Shown one piece after another: positions 35,010-44,434 of a DNA stretch of 64,000 bases. Made by a program: the position numbers and the translations under genes. The stretch comes from Maribacter zhoushanensis. GTDB lineage: Bacteria > Bacteroidota > Bacteroidia > Flavobacteriales > Flavobacteriaceae. Positions within the stretch are counted from its first letter, which is position 1, and each line of letters starts with the position of its first letter. Location: the NCBI RefSeq assembly GCF_029350975.1, contig NZ_JARKMR010000004.1, positions 62,001-126,000 of the forward strand. Direction: 5' to 3'. The notes under the pieces are model-generated. The model did no database searches and had not been told where the DNA came from. It was given only the letters and a program-made list of their open reading frames with translations.

Positions 35010-36752
35010 TTAATTAGATACCATACTAACAGCATTAGATACTGAAAACAATTGCTGATTTACATTACGAAGACCAAGTTTAAAAACCTTTGTTTCTTTT
35101 CGTTGCGATGCACTACCGTAATTATAATATACAGTGGCTTTTAAATATGTAGGCGTCAAACTTTTATTACCTAAATAGGTAGCATTAACCAACCAATTAC
35201 CACGCAGGGTATCATCTATTAAATATTCTTCACTAGAAAAACCTGAACGTTTTTCGCTTTGAATTCTCTCAGAATCTGCCACTAGAGAATGTTCACTTTT
35301 GTAATATCTTTTTTCTGGGTTTACAAATTGTAATTCAAATTCTGCCTCACTATCACTCCATTCAAAAACCAAACGAGTCCCCTTAAAATCATCATCAAGT
35401 TTAATTTCATTCACCTTATCCGTTGAAACTAAATCGGCACCCTTTAAAGAAATCAAATTATTTAAATTACGATCCATTATGGTTTTTACTTCCTCTTCCT
35501 TTTCCAATAATTCTTCTTCTAATAAATAATCATATCGTAGATACATAGCTGCCGCTTTTTGATTCATACCTAGATCTCTATAACTATTTGCAAGGTCTAA
35601 ATAAGACTGGGCATAATCTGCTCTAAGCGTATATACATCTTCATATAATTTATTCGCTTTCTCTAATTTCCCTTCTGCTTGATAAATATATGCCAGAGAC
35701 TTCAATGCCAAAGGATTTCCACTCAGAACCCTATCATTCTCTTGGATAATCTTTTCAGCAAATTCATTATTTTTCCATTTGTTAGAAAAGTAATCATAAG
35801 CATCTAAAACATAGTAATAAGAACTACTGTATTTTTTGATTTGATTTTCGTAGATAACCTTTGCTTCGTCTTCGGTTTTCGCATTTAAAAGTTCATTCAG
35901 GTACGAAGGCTTATCTTCTTTAAAATTAACTGTACTTAATGCTGAATTATCATATTTATTATTTCTAAGCTTAGCTTGATCATAAGGCTTTCCATCAATA
36001 TTACCAGCATATAATAATGTTTTCGTGTTAATTACTATGACACCGCCAGCACCTATTGACCCGTATCTAGTAGTCATTGCCAAATTATTTAAAACAGCCA
36101 ACCTAGCAATTGAAGCTGGTGCAATCCACGTAGGAGCACTAGTTAAAATCTGACCATCAACATCATAAACCGCAGGTGATGCCTGACTTATGGAATTAAA
36201 CCCTCTAATGTATACACCTCCACCTCTCATACAATCACCAAACACTCTTACTCCCGGAAATTCGTTTCTAACAACATCTAAAATACAGATACCTACATCA
36301 TTGATTTCTTCCTCTTGTAAAAACCTAATTTTTCCTGGTGCAGTCTCACTATCCAAAATTCCGAATGCCGTTTTAATTAAATTTGGTTTGTATTTATACT
36401 CTTCTTCCAATTCACTTTGAGATTTCCTATTACTACCTTTTACGGTTACCTCATCTAATTGTTCAACTTTTTGACTCATTCCTATATTCAAGGTGCGAGT
36501 AACATCTTCTACCATAATTTGCACATCATTGAGGCCCGGATATTTGTATAATAACACATCTCTAGGTTCAGTCGTTATTTGGTAAAATCCGTTTGAGTCT
36601 GTTGTAGTTGCAATATCAGAATCTATAATAGATATCTGAACATTTGCCAAAGGAGCATCCATTTGGGTAACTTTACCTTTTACAATTTTGCTCTGGGCAT
36701 GAACATTGCAAGCAAAAGATGCTAATACTAAGAGGAATAAAACATTTTTCAT
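35010..36752 (-). CDS. Barrel-less TonB-plug protein with TPR and DUF2135-like C-terminal domain (shorter paralogue)
   Basis: A 580-residue exported protein. Order: signal peptide (ends NVHAQ); CarboxypepD_reg-like domain about 22-105 (KIVKGKVTQMDAPLANVQIS); plug domain about 130-245 (VVRNEFPGVRVFGDCMRGGG, VYIRGFNSISQASPAVYDVD, RYGSIGAGGVIVINTK). TPR-like helices follow at about 320-430 (GKLEKANKLYEDVYTLRADY). The C-terminal domain at about 465-580 has TRLVFEWSDSEAEFELQFVN, which resembles DUF2135. A normal TonB receptor would have some 600 residues of barrel after the plug; here there is none. The frame is intact. It is a tandem paralogue of the 891-residue gene upstream. Likely periplasmic; function unknown. 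Confidence 0.8.
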   Translation of the reverse strand: MKNVLFLLVLASFACNVHAQSKIVKGKVTQMDAPLANVQISIIDSDIATTTDSNGFYQITTEPRDVLLYKYPGLNDVQIMVEDVTRTLNIGMSQKVEQLDEVTVKGSNRKSQSELEEEYKYKPNLIKTAFGILDSETAPGKIRFLQEEEINDVGICILDVVRNEFPGVRVFGDCMRGGGVYIRGFNSISQASPAVYDVDGQILTSAPTWIAPASIARLAVLNNLAMTTRYGSIGAGGVIVINTKTLLYAGNIDGKPYDQAKLRNNKYDNSALSTVNFKEDKPSYLNELLNAKTEDEAKVIYENQIKKYSSSYYYVLDAYDYFSNKWKNNEFAEKIIQENDRVLSGNPLALKSLAYIYQAEGKLEKANKLYEDVYTLRADYAQSYLDLANSYRDLGMNQKAAAMYLRYDYLLEEELLEKEEEVKTIMDRNLNNLISLKGADLVSTDKVNEIKLDDDFKGTRLVFEWSDSEAEFELQFVNPEKRYYKSEHSLVADSERIQSEKRSGFSSEEYLIDDTLRGNWLVNATYLGNKSLTPTYLKATVYYNYGSASQRKETKVFKLGLRNVNQQLFSVSNAVSMVSN

Positions 36753-36913
36753 AGAATAGAGTTTTAAATATTATACTAAAATTAACATCAAAAATTAAAC
36801 CAGAGTTAATTATGTAGGAATTGATATACAAAATATGTATGAATTTAACAATTTTACGAAAACATTGAAAAATTAAAACAGACTTCAACCATTTAAATAT
36901 CAAGCTATTAATT

Positions 36914-39589
36914 TTAATTCAGCTTATCGATACCTAAAGTTGGTAGGTAAAATAAATTTTGATTCACATTTTTTAAAGATAGCCTATAAATTCTAATGGT
37001 GCTTTCTTCACTATCTGTACCATAACCAGAAAAAGAAGTCACTTTTAGATAGGTAGGCAAACCACTTTTATTCCCTTTATAATTTATATTTACAACCCAC
37101 TCCCCTATAATATCACTTTCAAGGAAGAACTCTTTGCTCGATGAATATTCTTGCTTACCAAAATATTCATTTTGATTGTTTAACGATGTACGAGAAACAA
37201 AATAACGATTTTCTGGATTTACGAACTGAAGTTCAAACTCGGCTTCATCATCGTTCCATTCAAAAAGAAGACGGGTATCTGTACCCTTGCGCATAGCCAC
37301 AATTTCTTTTAAATCCTCTGAACTAATAGCAAAGTCGGTTTTATGCTGTAAAAAGTGATTGAACTCAGTCGTAATGATAGGATGTAATCCTATAGTATCT
37401 GCCACAAGAAAAGAATCGTTCAATAATTTGGTGTACCTACTATAAAGATTAGCCGCCTTTTGCACCTCATTAACCTCAACATAGCTATTTGCCATGTCTC
37501 TATACGATTGCGCATAATTGGGTCTTTTTACAAAAACGTTGGTATATAATTTCTTGGCTTTTTCAAATTCACCTTCTCGCTGATGAGCATATGCCAAAGC
37601 TTTCATTTCATTGATATTATTTTCAAAGAGCGACTGATGATTAGCGATGATATCATTATTGAATTTTTCTTGCTCCCAATTAGCAGTAAAATAAATATAG
37701 GCATCAAGAAAGAACGAAGCAGAACTACTGTAAAGTTTCTCATTTTCGTGATACACTTTCTTAGCCGCTTCAAAACTACTGCCAGCTAAAAGAGCTTGAA
37801 GGTAGCCTGGCAAATTTTTATTAGCCTGTTGTTTATCTATTGCATCGTGCTTATAAATATTACGCTGAATTAATGCCTGATCAATATTTTTACCGTCTTT
37901 ACCAGCAAAATTAGAAAAATGAGTACTTATAGCAATAACACCACCTGCTGCAACTTGACCATACCTACCAACGCCAGCAAGACCAGGTATTACCGCAATA
38001 CGCTCAATAACATTCAAATCTAAGAAATAAGGAACTTCTTCATAGATTATACCGTCAACCTCAAATATAGCAGGTCTCAAATTATTTATTGATCCGCTTC
38101 CCCCTCTTATAAAAACAGCAACTTTGGTAAAAGAACATCCAAAACAGGGATTTTCAACTTTTACGTTCCCTACCCGGACACCCGCTATTTTACCGTCGAT
38201 AGCTGCAAGTATATTTGGGGCAGTTAAATTTAAACTCTTACCCTCTAAAATAGTTATTGAATGCCCAATAGTTTTTTTATCAAGGGTTCCATAAGCAGTT
38301 TTGGCAAATTCATCATTCGTTAAATATTCAGAAAACATTTCTGCCTCGGTTTTCTTTAAGCGTGCTCTTTCTGTAACCGTTACACCTGTTAACTCTTCTA
38401 CTTTAACATTCATACTTACATTAATGTTATGTACGGTTTCTGTAACTTTACGCTCTACCTTTTCAAAACCTAAATAATTATAACTAATAACATCACCTAA
38501 CCTAGCCATAATAGAGTATCTACCATAGGCATCTGTTTGTGTCTGTTTTAATGATTCTGTTATTTGAACTGTAGCATTTTCCACGGGCTTACCATTATTA
38601 AAAACAAAACCAGTAATAGATCGGTGGGTTTTAATAGGATTAGTATTAATTATTGGAGTTTGAAATGAATTTTTAAGCAACTTGTTTCTAGAATAATCTG
38701 ATATTTGAGCAATATCACCGTCATTCAAAGCAGTGGTATTAACATAAAAGGTCATTGCATCTCCCCTAAAGGTTTTCCATTGCCCTTGACTCACATATCT
38801 TCTGTACGAAGTACTTGGTCTATAATCTGCAGCCAAAACTAAACCAACGCGCTTACCATACACTTCCAATAATTCTAGACCAATACTAAAATCTTCATCT
38901 ACAATTAGATTGTAAGGCTTTAAATCTACCGTTATCTTTCCTGGAGATTTGCCTATCATTTTGGTAACGTTCTTTTTTAATAATTTATCTTCTGGATAGA
39001 TAGTTCCGCCCTTGTAAATATTGATACGTACCAAAACGCTATCTGAATAATTCTCGTTCACATAAAAGTGAAAATCTTTTAAGTAGTGCTTTTTCTTGTC
39101 TACACTTATTCTTGTCAATAATTCAGCACCCAATGAACCATCACCCTTCCAATACCCAAACTTATTTTTACTAGGATAGGAAAAACCGACAACGTCATCT
39201 TTTTTACCTTTTAGGTATTTAGCAGTTACTATCGCCTCGTTGAGTTGCATTGCCTCAGGCTGCATGACCACTTTTTGAAAAAGTGCATTGCTAAAGTTTA
39301 CCTCGGATATTTTGAACTTAACGGTTTTATAACCTACAGATGAAAATTGAAGAATATCATCTTTGGAAAAATTACCTTTATCAATCTCTAAATAAAACTT
39401 CCCGTCAAAATCACTTACGGTACCTACACCCTTATTTACAATTCCAATATTTACAAAAGGAAGCGTCTCTTTAGTGTCAGCATCCAGCACCGTTCCCTTA
39501 TATTGATGTTGTGCAAAAAGCCCTATACTTGATATACATAAAACCAAAAAAAGGAAATACTTTTTATGAAGTTTATTAATCAATATCAT
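36914..39589 (-). CDS. Barrel-less TonB-plug protein with two regulatory domains, TPR and DUF2135-like domain (longer paralogue)
   Basis: An 891-residue exported protein. Signal peptide (ends GLFAQ); CarboxypepD_reg domain one, about 27-110 (YKGTVLDADTKETLPFVNIG). A beta-sandwich follows at about 125-300 (FHFYVNENYSDSVLVRINIY, SIGLELLEVYGKRVGLVLA). A second CarboxypepD_reg lies at about 320-400 (SITGFVFNNGKPVENATVQI), and a plug at about 430-555 (AIDGKIAGVRVGNV, VAVFIRGGSGSINNLRPAIF, RYGQVAAGGVIAIST). TPR helices span about 610-720, and a C-terminal domain (TRLLFEWNDDEAEFELQFVN) is almost the same as in the next gene. There is no barrel. The shared plug-TPR-C-terminal order shows that the pair arose by duplication, the longer copy having extra N-terminal domains. 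Confidence 0.8.
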   Translation of the reverse strand: MILINKLHKKYFLFLVLCISSIGLFAQHQYKGTVLDADTKETLPFVNIGIVNKGVGTVSDFDGKFYLEIDKGNFSKDDILQFSSVGYKTVKFKISEVNFSNALFQKVVMQPEAMQLNEAIVTAKYLKGKKDDVVGFSYPSKNKFGYWKGDGSLGAELLTRISVDKKKHYLKDFHFYVNENYSDSVLVRINIYKGGTIYPEDKLLKKNVTKMIGKSPGKITVDLKPYNLIVDEDFSIGLELLEVYGKRVGLVLAADYRPSTSYRRYVSQGQWKTFRGDAMTFYVNTTALNDGDIAQISDYSRNKLLKNSFQTPIINTNPIKTHRSITGFVFNNGKPVENATVQITESLKQTQTDAYGRYSIMARLGDVISYNYLGFEKVERKVTETVHNINVSMNVKVEELTGVTVTERARLKKTEAEMFSEYLTNDEFAKTAYGTLDKKTIGHSITILEGKSLNLTAPNILAAIDGKIAGVRVGNVKVENPCFGCSFTKVAVFIRGGSGSINNLRPAIFEVDGIIYEEVPYFLDLNVIERIAVIPGLAGVGRYGQVAAGGVIAISTHFSNFAGKDGKNIDQALIQRNIYKHDAIDKQQANKNLPGYLQALLAGSSFEAAKKVYHENEKLYSSSASFFLDAYIYFTANWEQEKFNNDIIANHQSLFENNINEMKALAYAHQREGEFEKAKKLYTNVFVKRPNYAQSYRDMANSYVEVNEVQKAANLYSRYTKLLNDSFLVADTIGLHPIITTEFNHFLQHKTDFAISSEDLKEIVAMRKGTDTRLLFEWNDDEAEFELQFVNPENRYFVSRTSLNNQNEYFGKQEYSSSKEFFLESDIIGEWVVNINYKGNKSGLPTYLKVTSFSGYGTDSEESTIRIYRLSLKNVNQNLFYLPTLGIDKLN

Positions 39590-39717
39590 TTGGCGGTTTA
39601 TTTAATAACTGTTAATATATTCTTAAATATATGAATAACAGCACATTAAACCTAGTGCCTAAAAAAATAAATAAGATTTTTATTACATCTTTAATTAATA
39701 ATCTTACAAATAGAAAA

Positions 39718-41064
39718 TTAATAACCCTGATGTCCTTTCACTCTAGGAATCAATAAAAGCTCCGTTTGCCTTCCTCCCACATACCTAAAGCCATCTTCAC
39801 CGTAAAAACCTGCTTCTTCAAGCATAATACGAATATCTCTATTCCATTCCGGTATGTTGATGGTAGTATTTAATTCAATAGCATAAACAGTATTAGGATT
39901 TAATCCATAGTTTTCACCGTCGTCACGCATAACTCCGCCTTGAGAATCCCACATACCAATTGTAGTACCAGCCGAGTGACCATATAAACCTAATGGGTGT
40001 GTATAAATTGAAGGTCTTAAGCCGGCTGCTTTAGCTTCCTTTAATGATTTTGCTAGAATATCATTACCAGACCTGTCTTTAACCATATTACTGGTCAGAA
40101 AATCTTGTAGTTTATTCCCCTCTTTTAATCCATGAATTAAAAAATCTGGAGCAGCAGTTTCTTCTGGCTTTAAAACATATGCCAATTCTTGACAATCGGT
40201 ATTTAGGCGTAAGTATGTAATTCCGAAATCGCAATGCACTAAATCTCCTGGTAGAATCACCATATCGTCTGGCTTATTTGAAAAAGAATAAAACTCACTT
40301 TTTTCACCCTTCTCACTTCTTTGAACATCTATAGTTGGGTGAAACCAAGTTTCCAATCCTAAATCGGTTACTTTTTGTCTCATCCACCATACCACATCAG
40401 AGGTTCTAGTTACTCCAGGAGTAATTACTTTTTCAGAAAAAGCCTCTGCAATAATATCATGAGTAATATCTACTAATTGATTGTAGATAACCATTTCACG
40501 TTCCGATCTTGTTTCAATCCAACGAACAGCAAGTTGTTCCGCAGAAGTAACTTTTGAAGTGTATTTCTTAGGTAAATTAGCCATAAACTCTTCATAGTCT
40601 GTTTTAACTAATCCATCGGCAATATTGTGATCTGTAGAATAATTTAGTCCAATTTTCTTAGGATCTCTTTCAGATATCAATTGCATCAACCTAGTCCATT
40701 GGTTAGGCACTTTTTCCTTGTCCCAAGCAGATACAATATTTTTACCTACATTATAACGGGCAACAGCCAACTTTTCAATCGTATTCTTCGCCTTATCTCT
40801 ATAGAACAAAAGAATAGTTCTTCTGCGAGCGTTCAACCAAGTAGCCGGAAGCATTGTTTTAATAACCGGATCCTCATTGTATTCCCTTGATATCACCACC
40901 CACATATCAAGGTCAGCGGCATCCATAAGTTCAGGTAGCAGATTATTGAAACGATCGTCTAAAATTTCATCAATTACCTGTGCTCTTTCTTTTTCATTTA
41001 AGATTTGTTGGGCGCTAATTTTACCTATAAAAATTAAGCATACAAAAAGGAATAGTTTTTTCAT
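39718..41064 (-). CDS. Secreted M24 family metallopeptidase (Xaa-Pro aminopeptidase-like)
   Basis: About 448 residues from the ATG at 41064, which gives a clear signal peptide (MKKLFLFVCLIFIGKISAQQ). The open frame extends 66 bases further upstream with a poorer leader. The pita-bread domain has the metal ligands in order: Asp in LVHCDFGITYLRLNTDCQ (two Asp), His in PLGLYGHSAGT, Glu in VYAIELNTT, and a further Glu in IMLEEAGFYGEDG. Activity is expected: removal of N-terminal residues before proline, or a related dipeptidase activity, in the periplasm. It lies between the vWA-plug gene and the paralogue pair on the same strand, so it may belong to that locus. That is inference. Confidence 0.87.
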   Translation of the reverse strand: MKKLFLFVCLIFIGKISAQQILNEKERAQVIDEILDDRFNNLLPELMDAADLDMWVVISREYNEDPVIKTMLPATWLNARRRTILLFYRDKAKNTIEKLAVARYNVGKNIVSAWDKEKVPNQWTRLMQLISERDPKKIGLNYSTDHNIADGLVKTDYEEFMANLPKKYTSKVTSAEQLAVRWIETRSEREMVIYNQLVDITHDIIAEAFSEKVITPGVTRTSDVVWWMRQKVTDLGLETWFHPTIDVQRSEKGEKSEFYSFSNKPDDMVILPGDLVHCDFGITYLRLNTDCQELAYVLKPEETAAPDFLIHGLKEGNKLQDFLTSNMVKDRSGNDILAKSLKEAKAAGLRPSIYTHPLGLYGHSAGTTIGMWDSQGGVMRDDGENYGLNPNTVYAIELNTTINIPEWNRDIRIMLEEAGFYGEDGFRYVGGRQTELLLIPRVKGHQGY

Positions 41065-41161
41065 GAGTGTTGTTTGGTTTAAGCACTGAAAATACAAAAT
41101 AACAAACATTAGAAATAAACTATTCCCCAAAAATCAAATGATTTTTACAATCTATTTAATA

Positions 41162-43258
41162 TCAATAGTTGTCAGTTACCAATTTCTCATTAACGCTTTT
41201 AACCAACCTGATAAATTCTGCTCTATATCCATTTTTATCGTCACCTCTACCGTTCTCTGCCAATTCAATAATATTTTTATAAGATGTTTTATTTATAAAT
41301 GCAGAGTTTCGTAATTGCTGACCGAACAAAGCAACGGCTGTGGCAAATTGAAAATCTTTTGTCATTTCTTGAAAATTTGAATTTTGCACATGAACCAATT
41401 CTATACTCTTTTTACCATCAGGTTTTTTATATCTGAATTTAACAGTAAACAACTCATCAGAAAAAGCATTATTACTAGTAGTATTAGTATACTTTAATTC
41501 TGGTGTTTTTTTATCATATACTGATTCAACCCCTGTTTCCACTATTTCATACAAAGCGGTTACCTTATGTCCGCTGCCTAATTCCCCTGCATCTTTGGTA
41601 TCATCAATAAAATCTTCATCTGCCAATAATCTATTCTCGTAACCAATTAGTCGATAAGATTTTACTTTTGCTGGATTAAACTCTACCTGCAGCTTTACGT
41701 CTTTTGCAATGGTAAACAAAGTACCACCGAACTCCTTACCAAATAACTTCTGAGCTTCTTGCATAGTATCTATGTAGCCATGATTTCCGTTTCCTTTATC
41801 TGCCAAAGTTTCCAACTTAGAATCCAAATAATTACCCATTCCGAAACCTAGCACAGAAAGAAACACTCCAGATTCTCGTTTTTCAGTAATCAAATCTTCC
41901 ATGTCTTTATCGCTAGACAGCCCAACGTTAAAATCCCCATCTGTTGCCAATATCACTCTATTATTACCATTTTTTTTAAAATTCTTTTCTGCCAGTTTAT
42001 ACGCTAATTGAATTCCTTCTCCACCAGCTGTAGAACCGCCAGCCTCTAAGTTATTTAGTGCACTCATGATTTTCTCTTTATTATTACCAGATGTAGGTTC
42101 CAACACAACACCGGCTGCCCCGGCATAAACAACAATAGAAACCCTATCTTTTTCTCTTAATTGATTTACTAATAGTTTAAATGCGGATTTTAGTAGTGGT
42201 AATTTATTACCTGCCGACATTGAACCAGAAACATCTATAAGAAAAGTTAGATTAGAAGCTGGCAGCTCTTCATTTAAATACTCTTTTCCCTGCAAACCAA
42301 TACGTACCAACTTAGTATCAACATTCCAAGGAGTTTGTGCTACCTCTGTGTTAACAGAAAAAGGATGCTCTGCTGTTGGTTGCGGATAATCATAATCGAA
42401 GTAATTAATCATTTCTTCAATCTTAACGGCATCTATAGGAACCGCCTTTCCATTATTTATGAATCTTCTAATATTACTGTATGCCGCTTTGTCGACATCT
42501 ATGGAAAAAGTAGATAGCGGATTTACGTTAACATTCTGAAATTGATTTTCAGTAATTTGAGCATAATTCTCATCTTCTTCAATTACATAATTTCCTTTTA
42601 CGGTTTGTATTACAATACATCCATACCTGGCATCAGCTCCATACAAACTCTTTGCTTCAGAAGCTTTAAGTTTTTTTCTACTATCAATATTTTCACTTTT
42701 TAAGTTTTGAACAATTGAATTATATTGCTTTTTAATAGGAACACCATCAACAATATACAGAGGGGTTGTTACCTTTTTGTGCTTTTCCTTCTTTTCTTGG
42801 GGAATTGCTCCACTTATTGCGACACCACTTATCTTACCTTGCAATAGGCTATTCATATTATTTTGAGAGTTTCGTTTTCTAGTTCGATTACCTCTGACTC
42901 TTGTCACCGAACCTGTTAAGAAAGAACGTTTAGAAGTTGCGTAACCTACGACCACAACCTCTTCAAGAGCTTCATGATCTTCTTCAAGTGAAACATTAAC
43001 AACTACTGATTCCCTGATCTTTACAGTTAGATTCTTACAACCTATATATGAAAATGCTAATTCAGCACCTTCTGATACTATTATAGCATAATGTCCATCA
43101 AAATCTGTTTGTGTACCATTGGTCGTTCCTTTTTCCATAACATTTACACCAGGCATAGGGTACCCTGCATGATCAGAAACAATACCACTAATTTTAACTT
43201 GTTGAGAAGACAACAGCATACTATAGAACAGAAAAAATAGGAAAATTGCATTTTTCAT
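41162..43258 (-). CDS. TonB-plug/von Willebrand factor A fusion protein (YfbK-like)
   Basis: A 698-residue exported protein. Signal peptide (ends SSQ); CarboxypepD_reg at about 22-95 (VKISGIVSDHAGYPMPGVNV). A plug-like segment at about 100-225 has LLQGKISGVAISGA, PLYIVDGVPIKK and KSLYGADARYGCIVIQT. A vWA N-terminal region at about 240-330 has FSIDVDKAAYSNIRRFINNG. The vWA domain (about 335-505) has the metal site LIDVSGSMSAGNK (DxSxS), with further MIDAS residues in GGSTAGGEG and ILATDGDFNVG. A DUF3520-like C-terminus has HKVTALYEIVE. The vWA-DUF3520 half resembles E. coli YfbK. A plug ahead of vWA with no barrel is unusual. Role unknown; adhesion or complex assembly in the periplasm is plausible. 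Confidence 0.82.
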   Translation of the reverse strand: MKNAIFLFFLFYSMLLSSQQVKISGIVSDHAGYPMPGVNVMEKGTTNGTQTDFDGHYAIIVSEGAELAFSYIGCKNLTVKIRESVVVNVSLEEDHEALEEVVVVGYATSKRSFLTGSVTRVRGNRTRKRNSQNNMNSLLQGKISGVAISGAIPQEKKEKHKKVTTPLYIVDGVPIKKQYNSIVQNLKSENIDSRKKLKASEAKSLYGADARYGCIVIQTVKGNYVIEEDENYAQITENQFQNVNVNPLSTFSIDVDKAAYSNIRRFINNGKAVPIDAVKIEEMINYFDYDYPQPTAEHPFSVNTEVAQTPWNVDTKLVRIGLQGKEYLNEELPASNLTFLIDVSGSMSAGNKLPLLKSAFKLLVNQLREKDRVSIVVYAGAAGVVLEPTSGNNKEKIMSALNNLEAGGSTAGGEGIQLAYKLAEKNFKKNGNNRVILATDGDFNVGLSSDKDMEDLITEKRESGVFLSVLGFGMGNYLDSKLETLADKGNGNHGYIDTMQEAQKLFGKEFGGTLFTIAKDVKLQVEFNPAKVKSYRLIGYENRLLADEDFIDDTKDAGELGSGHKVTALYEIVETGVESVYDKKTPELKYTNTTSNNAFSDELFTVKFRYKKPDGKKSIELVHVQNSNFQEMTKDFQFATAVALFGQQLRNSAFINKTSYKNIIELAENGRGDDKNGYRAEFIRLVKSVNEKLVTDNY

Positions 43259-43357
43259 TATAATTGGTTTAAAGTTTGAACAATAAACCTATAAAGAAAG
43301 AAATGCTATAAAAATGAAAAATGAGTAAAGTATGGCTTTGAGCTAGGGAAGTTATGA

Positions 43358-44434
43358 CTACAGTAAGGACATGGTTTTTTGTCGCTGCACTTTACCACTT
43401 TCAGTCCGTTTAAATTCTTTAGAAACCATAATGGCTTTAGGTTTCTCAAATTTTTTGAATTCTAATATTTTATCCAAGGTTTTATGAATATCACTTTTAG
43501 AGGTATTCTCAACTACCAAAACAACTTTCTGTCCTAACTCTTCATCTTCAACACCGATTACAAAGAAGGGAATATTTAAATACTTAGAAAGCACTTTCTC
43601 TATATGCTCAGGATGCAACTTAACTCCACCAGAATTTATAACATTATCAATTCTACCAAGCCATTTAAATTCTTTTTCCGAAACCAATTCAACAACATCA
43701 TTGGTAACTACAGTTTCATCTGAAATCTTAGGAGCATTGATTACTAAACAGTTTCTTTCATCTACTGAAATTTTTACATCTGGTAAAATTGAAAAAGATG
43801 ATTCAAACCCTGTTCCTGTATTTAACGGATTTATAGCAATGTGGGTAATAGTCTCCGTCATACCATATGTTTCATAACTAGCGTTAGACACATTTTTCAA
43901 ATCTTCTCTTAATGATGCAGAAATAGGAGCTCCGCCAATAATGAGCTTTTTAACTTGATGCAAATTTGGTAAAGAGTTCTTTACCTGCATAGGAACCATA
44001 GCTCCAAAATCAAAAGACCTGTTTGTATCTTCTAACGGATTTGATGTTGGTGGCACAAAATAAATATTTAAACCTAATACCATAGCCCTAACCAACATCA
44101 TTTTACCTGCAATATACGTTGCAGGCAAGCATAACAAGGCTGAAGATTCAGGAGCTAAATCAAAATAGCTACCTGTCGCTAAAGCGCTATTTACCATATG
44201 CTCTTTCTTTAAGACAATGGTTTTAGGAGTTCCTGTAGAACCAGAAGTCTTTACTGAAATAGTTGAAGATCCATCTATCCAATCTAAAAGAAATTCACCT
44301 ATATGCTTTTCAAACTCCTCACCTTCTTTAATAAGGCTATAGCTAATTTCAAAAAGATTTTCACCAGACGTTAACCGACCGTTTACTCGAAAAGCATGAT
44401 GCGGGTTATAACTAGCCATCAGTTTTACTTTCAA
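43358..44434 (-). CDS. menE: o-Succinylbenzoate-CoA ligase
   Basis: A 358-residue short ANL-family ligase that activates o-succinylbenzoate with ATP and CoA in menaquinone synthesis. Motifs: P-loop KTSGSTGTPKTIVLKK, the core YETYGMTETITHIAINP, the hinge WLGRIDNVINSGGVKLHPE and the C-terminal lysine region RTESGKVQR. It is shorter than full acyl-CoA synthetases, as is normal for Bacteroidota MenE. The start is ambiguous: ATG at 44434, or ATG at 44419 (MASYNPHHAF), which overlaps the CPBP stop by 8 bases. The men context makes the assignment firm. Confidence 0.92.
   Translation of the reverse strand: MKVKLMASYNPHHAFRVNGRLTSGENLFEISYSLIKEGEEFEKHIGEFLLDWIDGSSTISVKTSGSTGTPKTIVLKKEHMVNSALATGSYFDLAPESSALLCLPATYIAGKMMLVRAMVLGLNIYFVPPTSNPLEDTNRSFDFGAMVPMQVKNSLPNLHQVKKLIIGGAPISASLREDLKNVSNASYETYGMTETITHIAINPLNTGTGFESSFSILPDVKISVDERNCLVINAPKISDETVVTNDVVELVSEKEFKWLGRIDNVINSGGVKLHPEHIEKVLSKYLNIPFFVIGVEDEELGQKVVLVVENTSKSDIHKTLDKILEFKKFEKPKAIMVSKEFKRTESGKVQRQKTMSLL

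Noticed and set aside
35010-39589. Broken SusC/TonB receptors that lost the barrel
   Set aside because: Both frames are intact and share the same TPR and C-terminal domains, so the form without barrel is a stable design.
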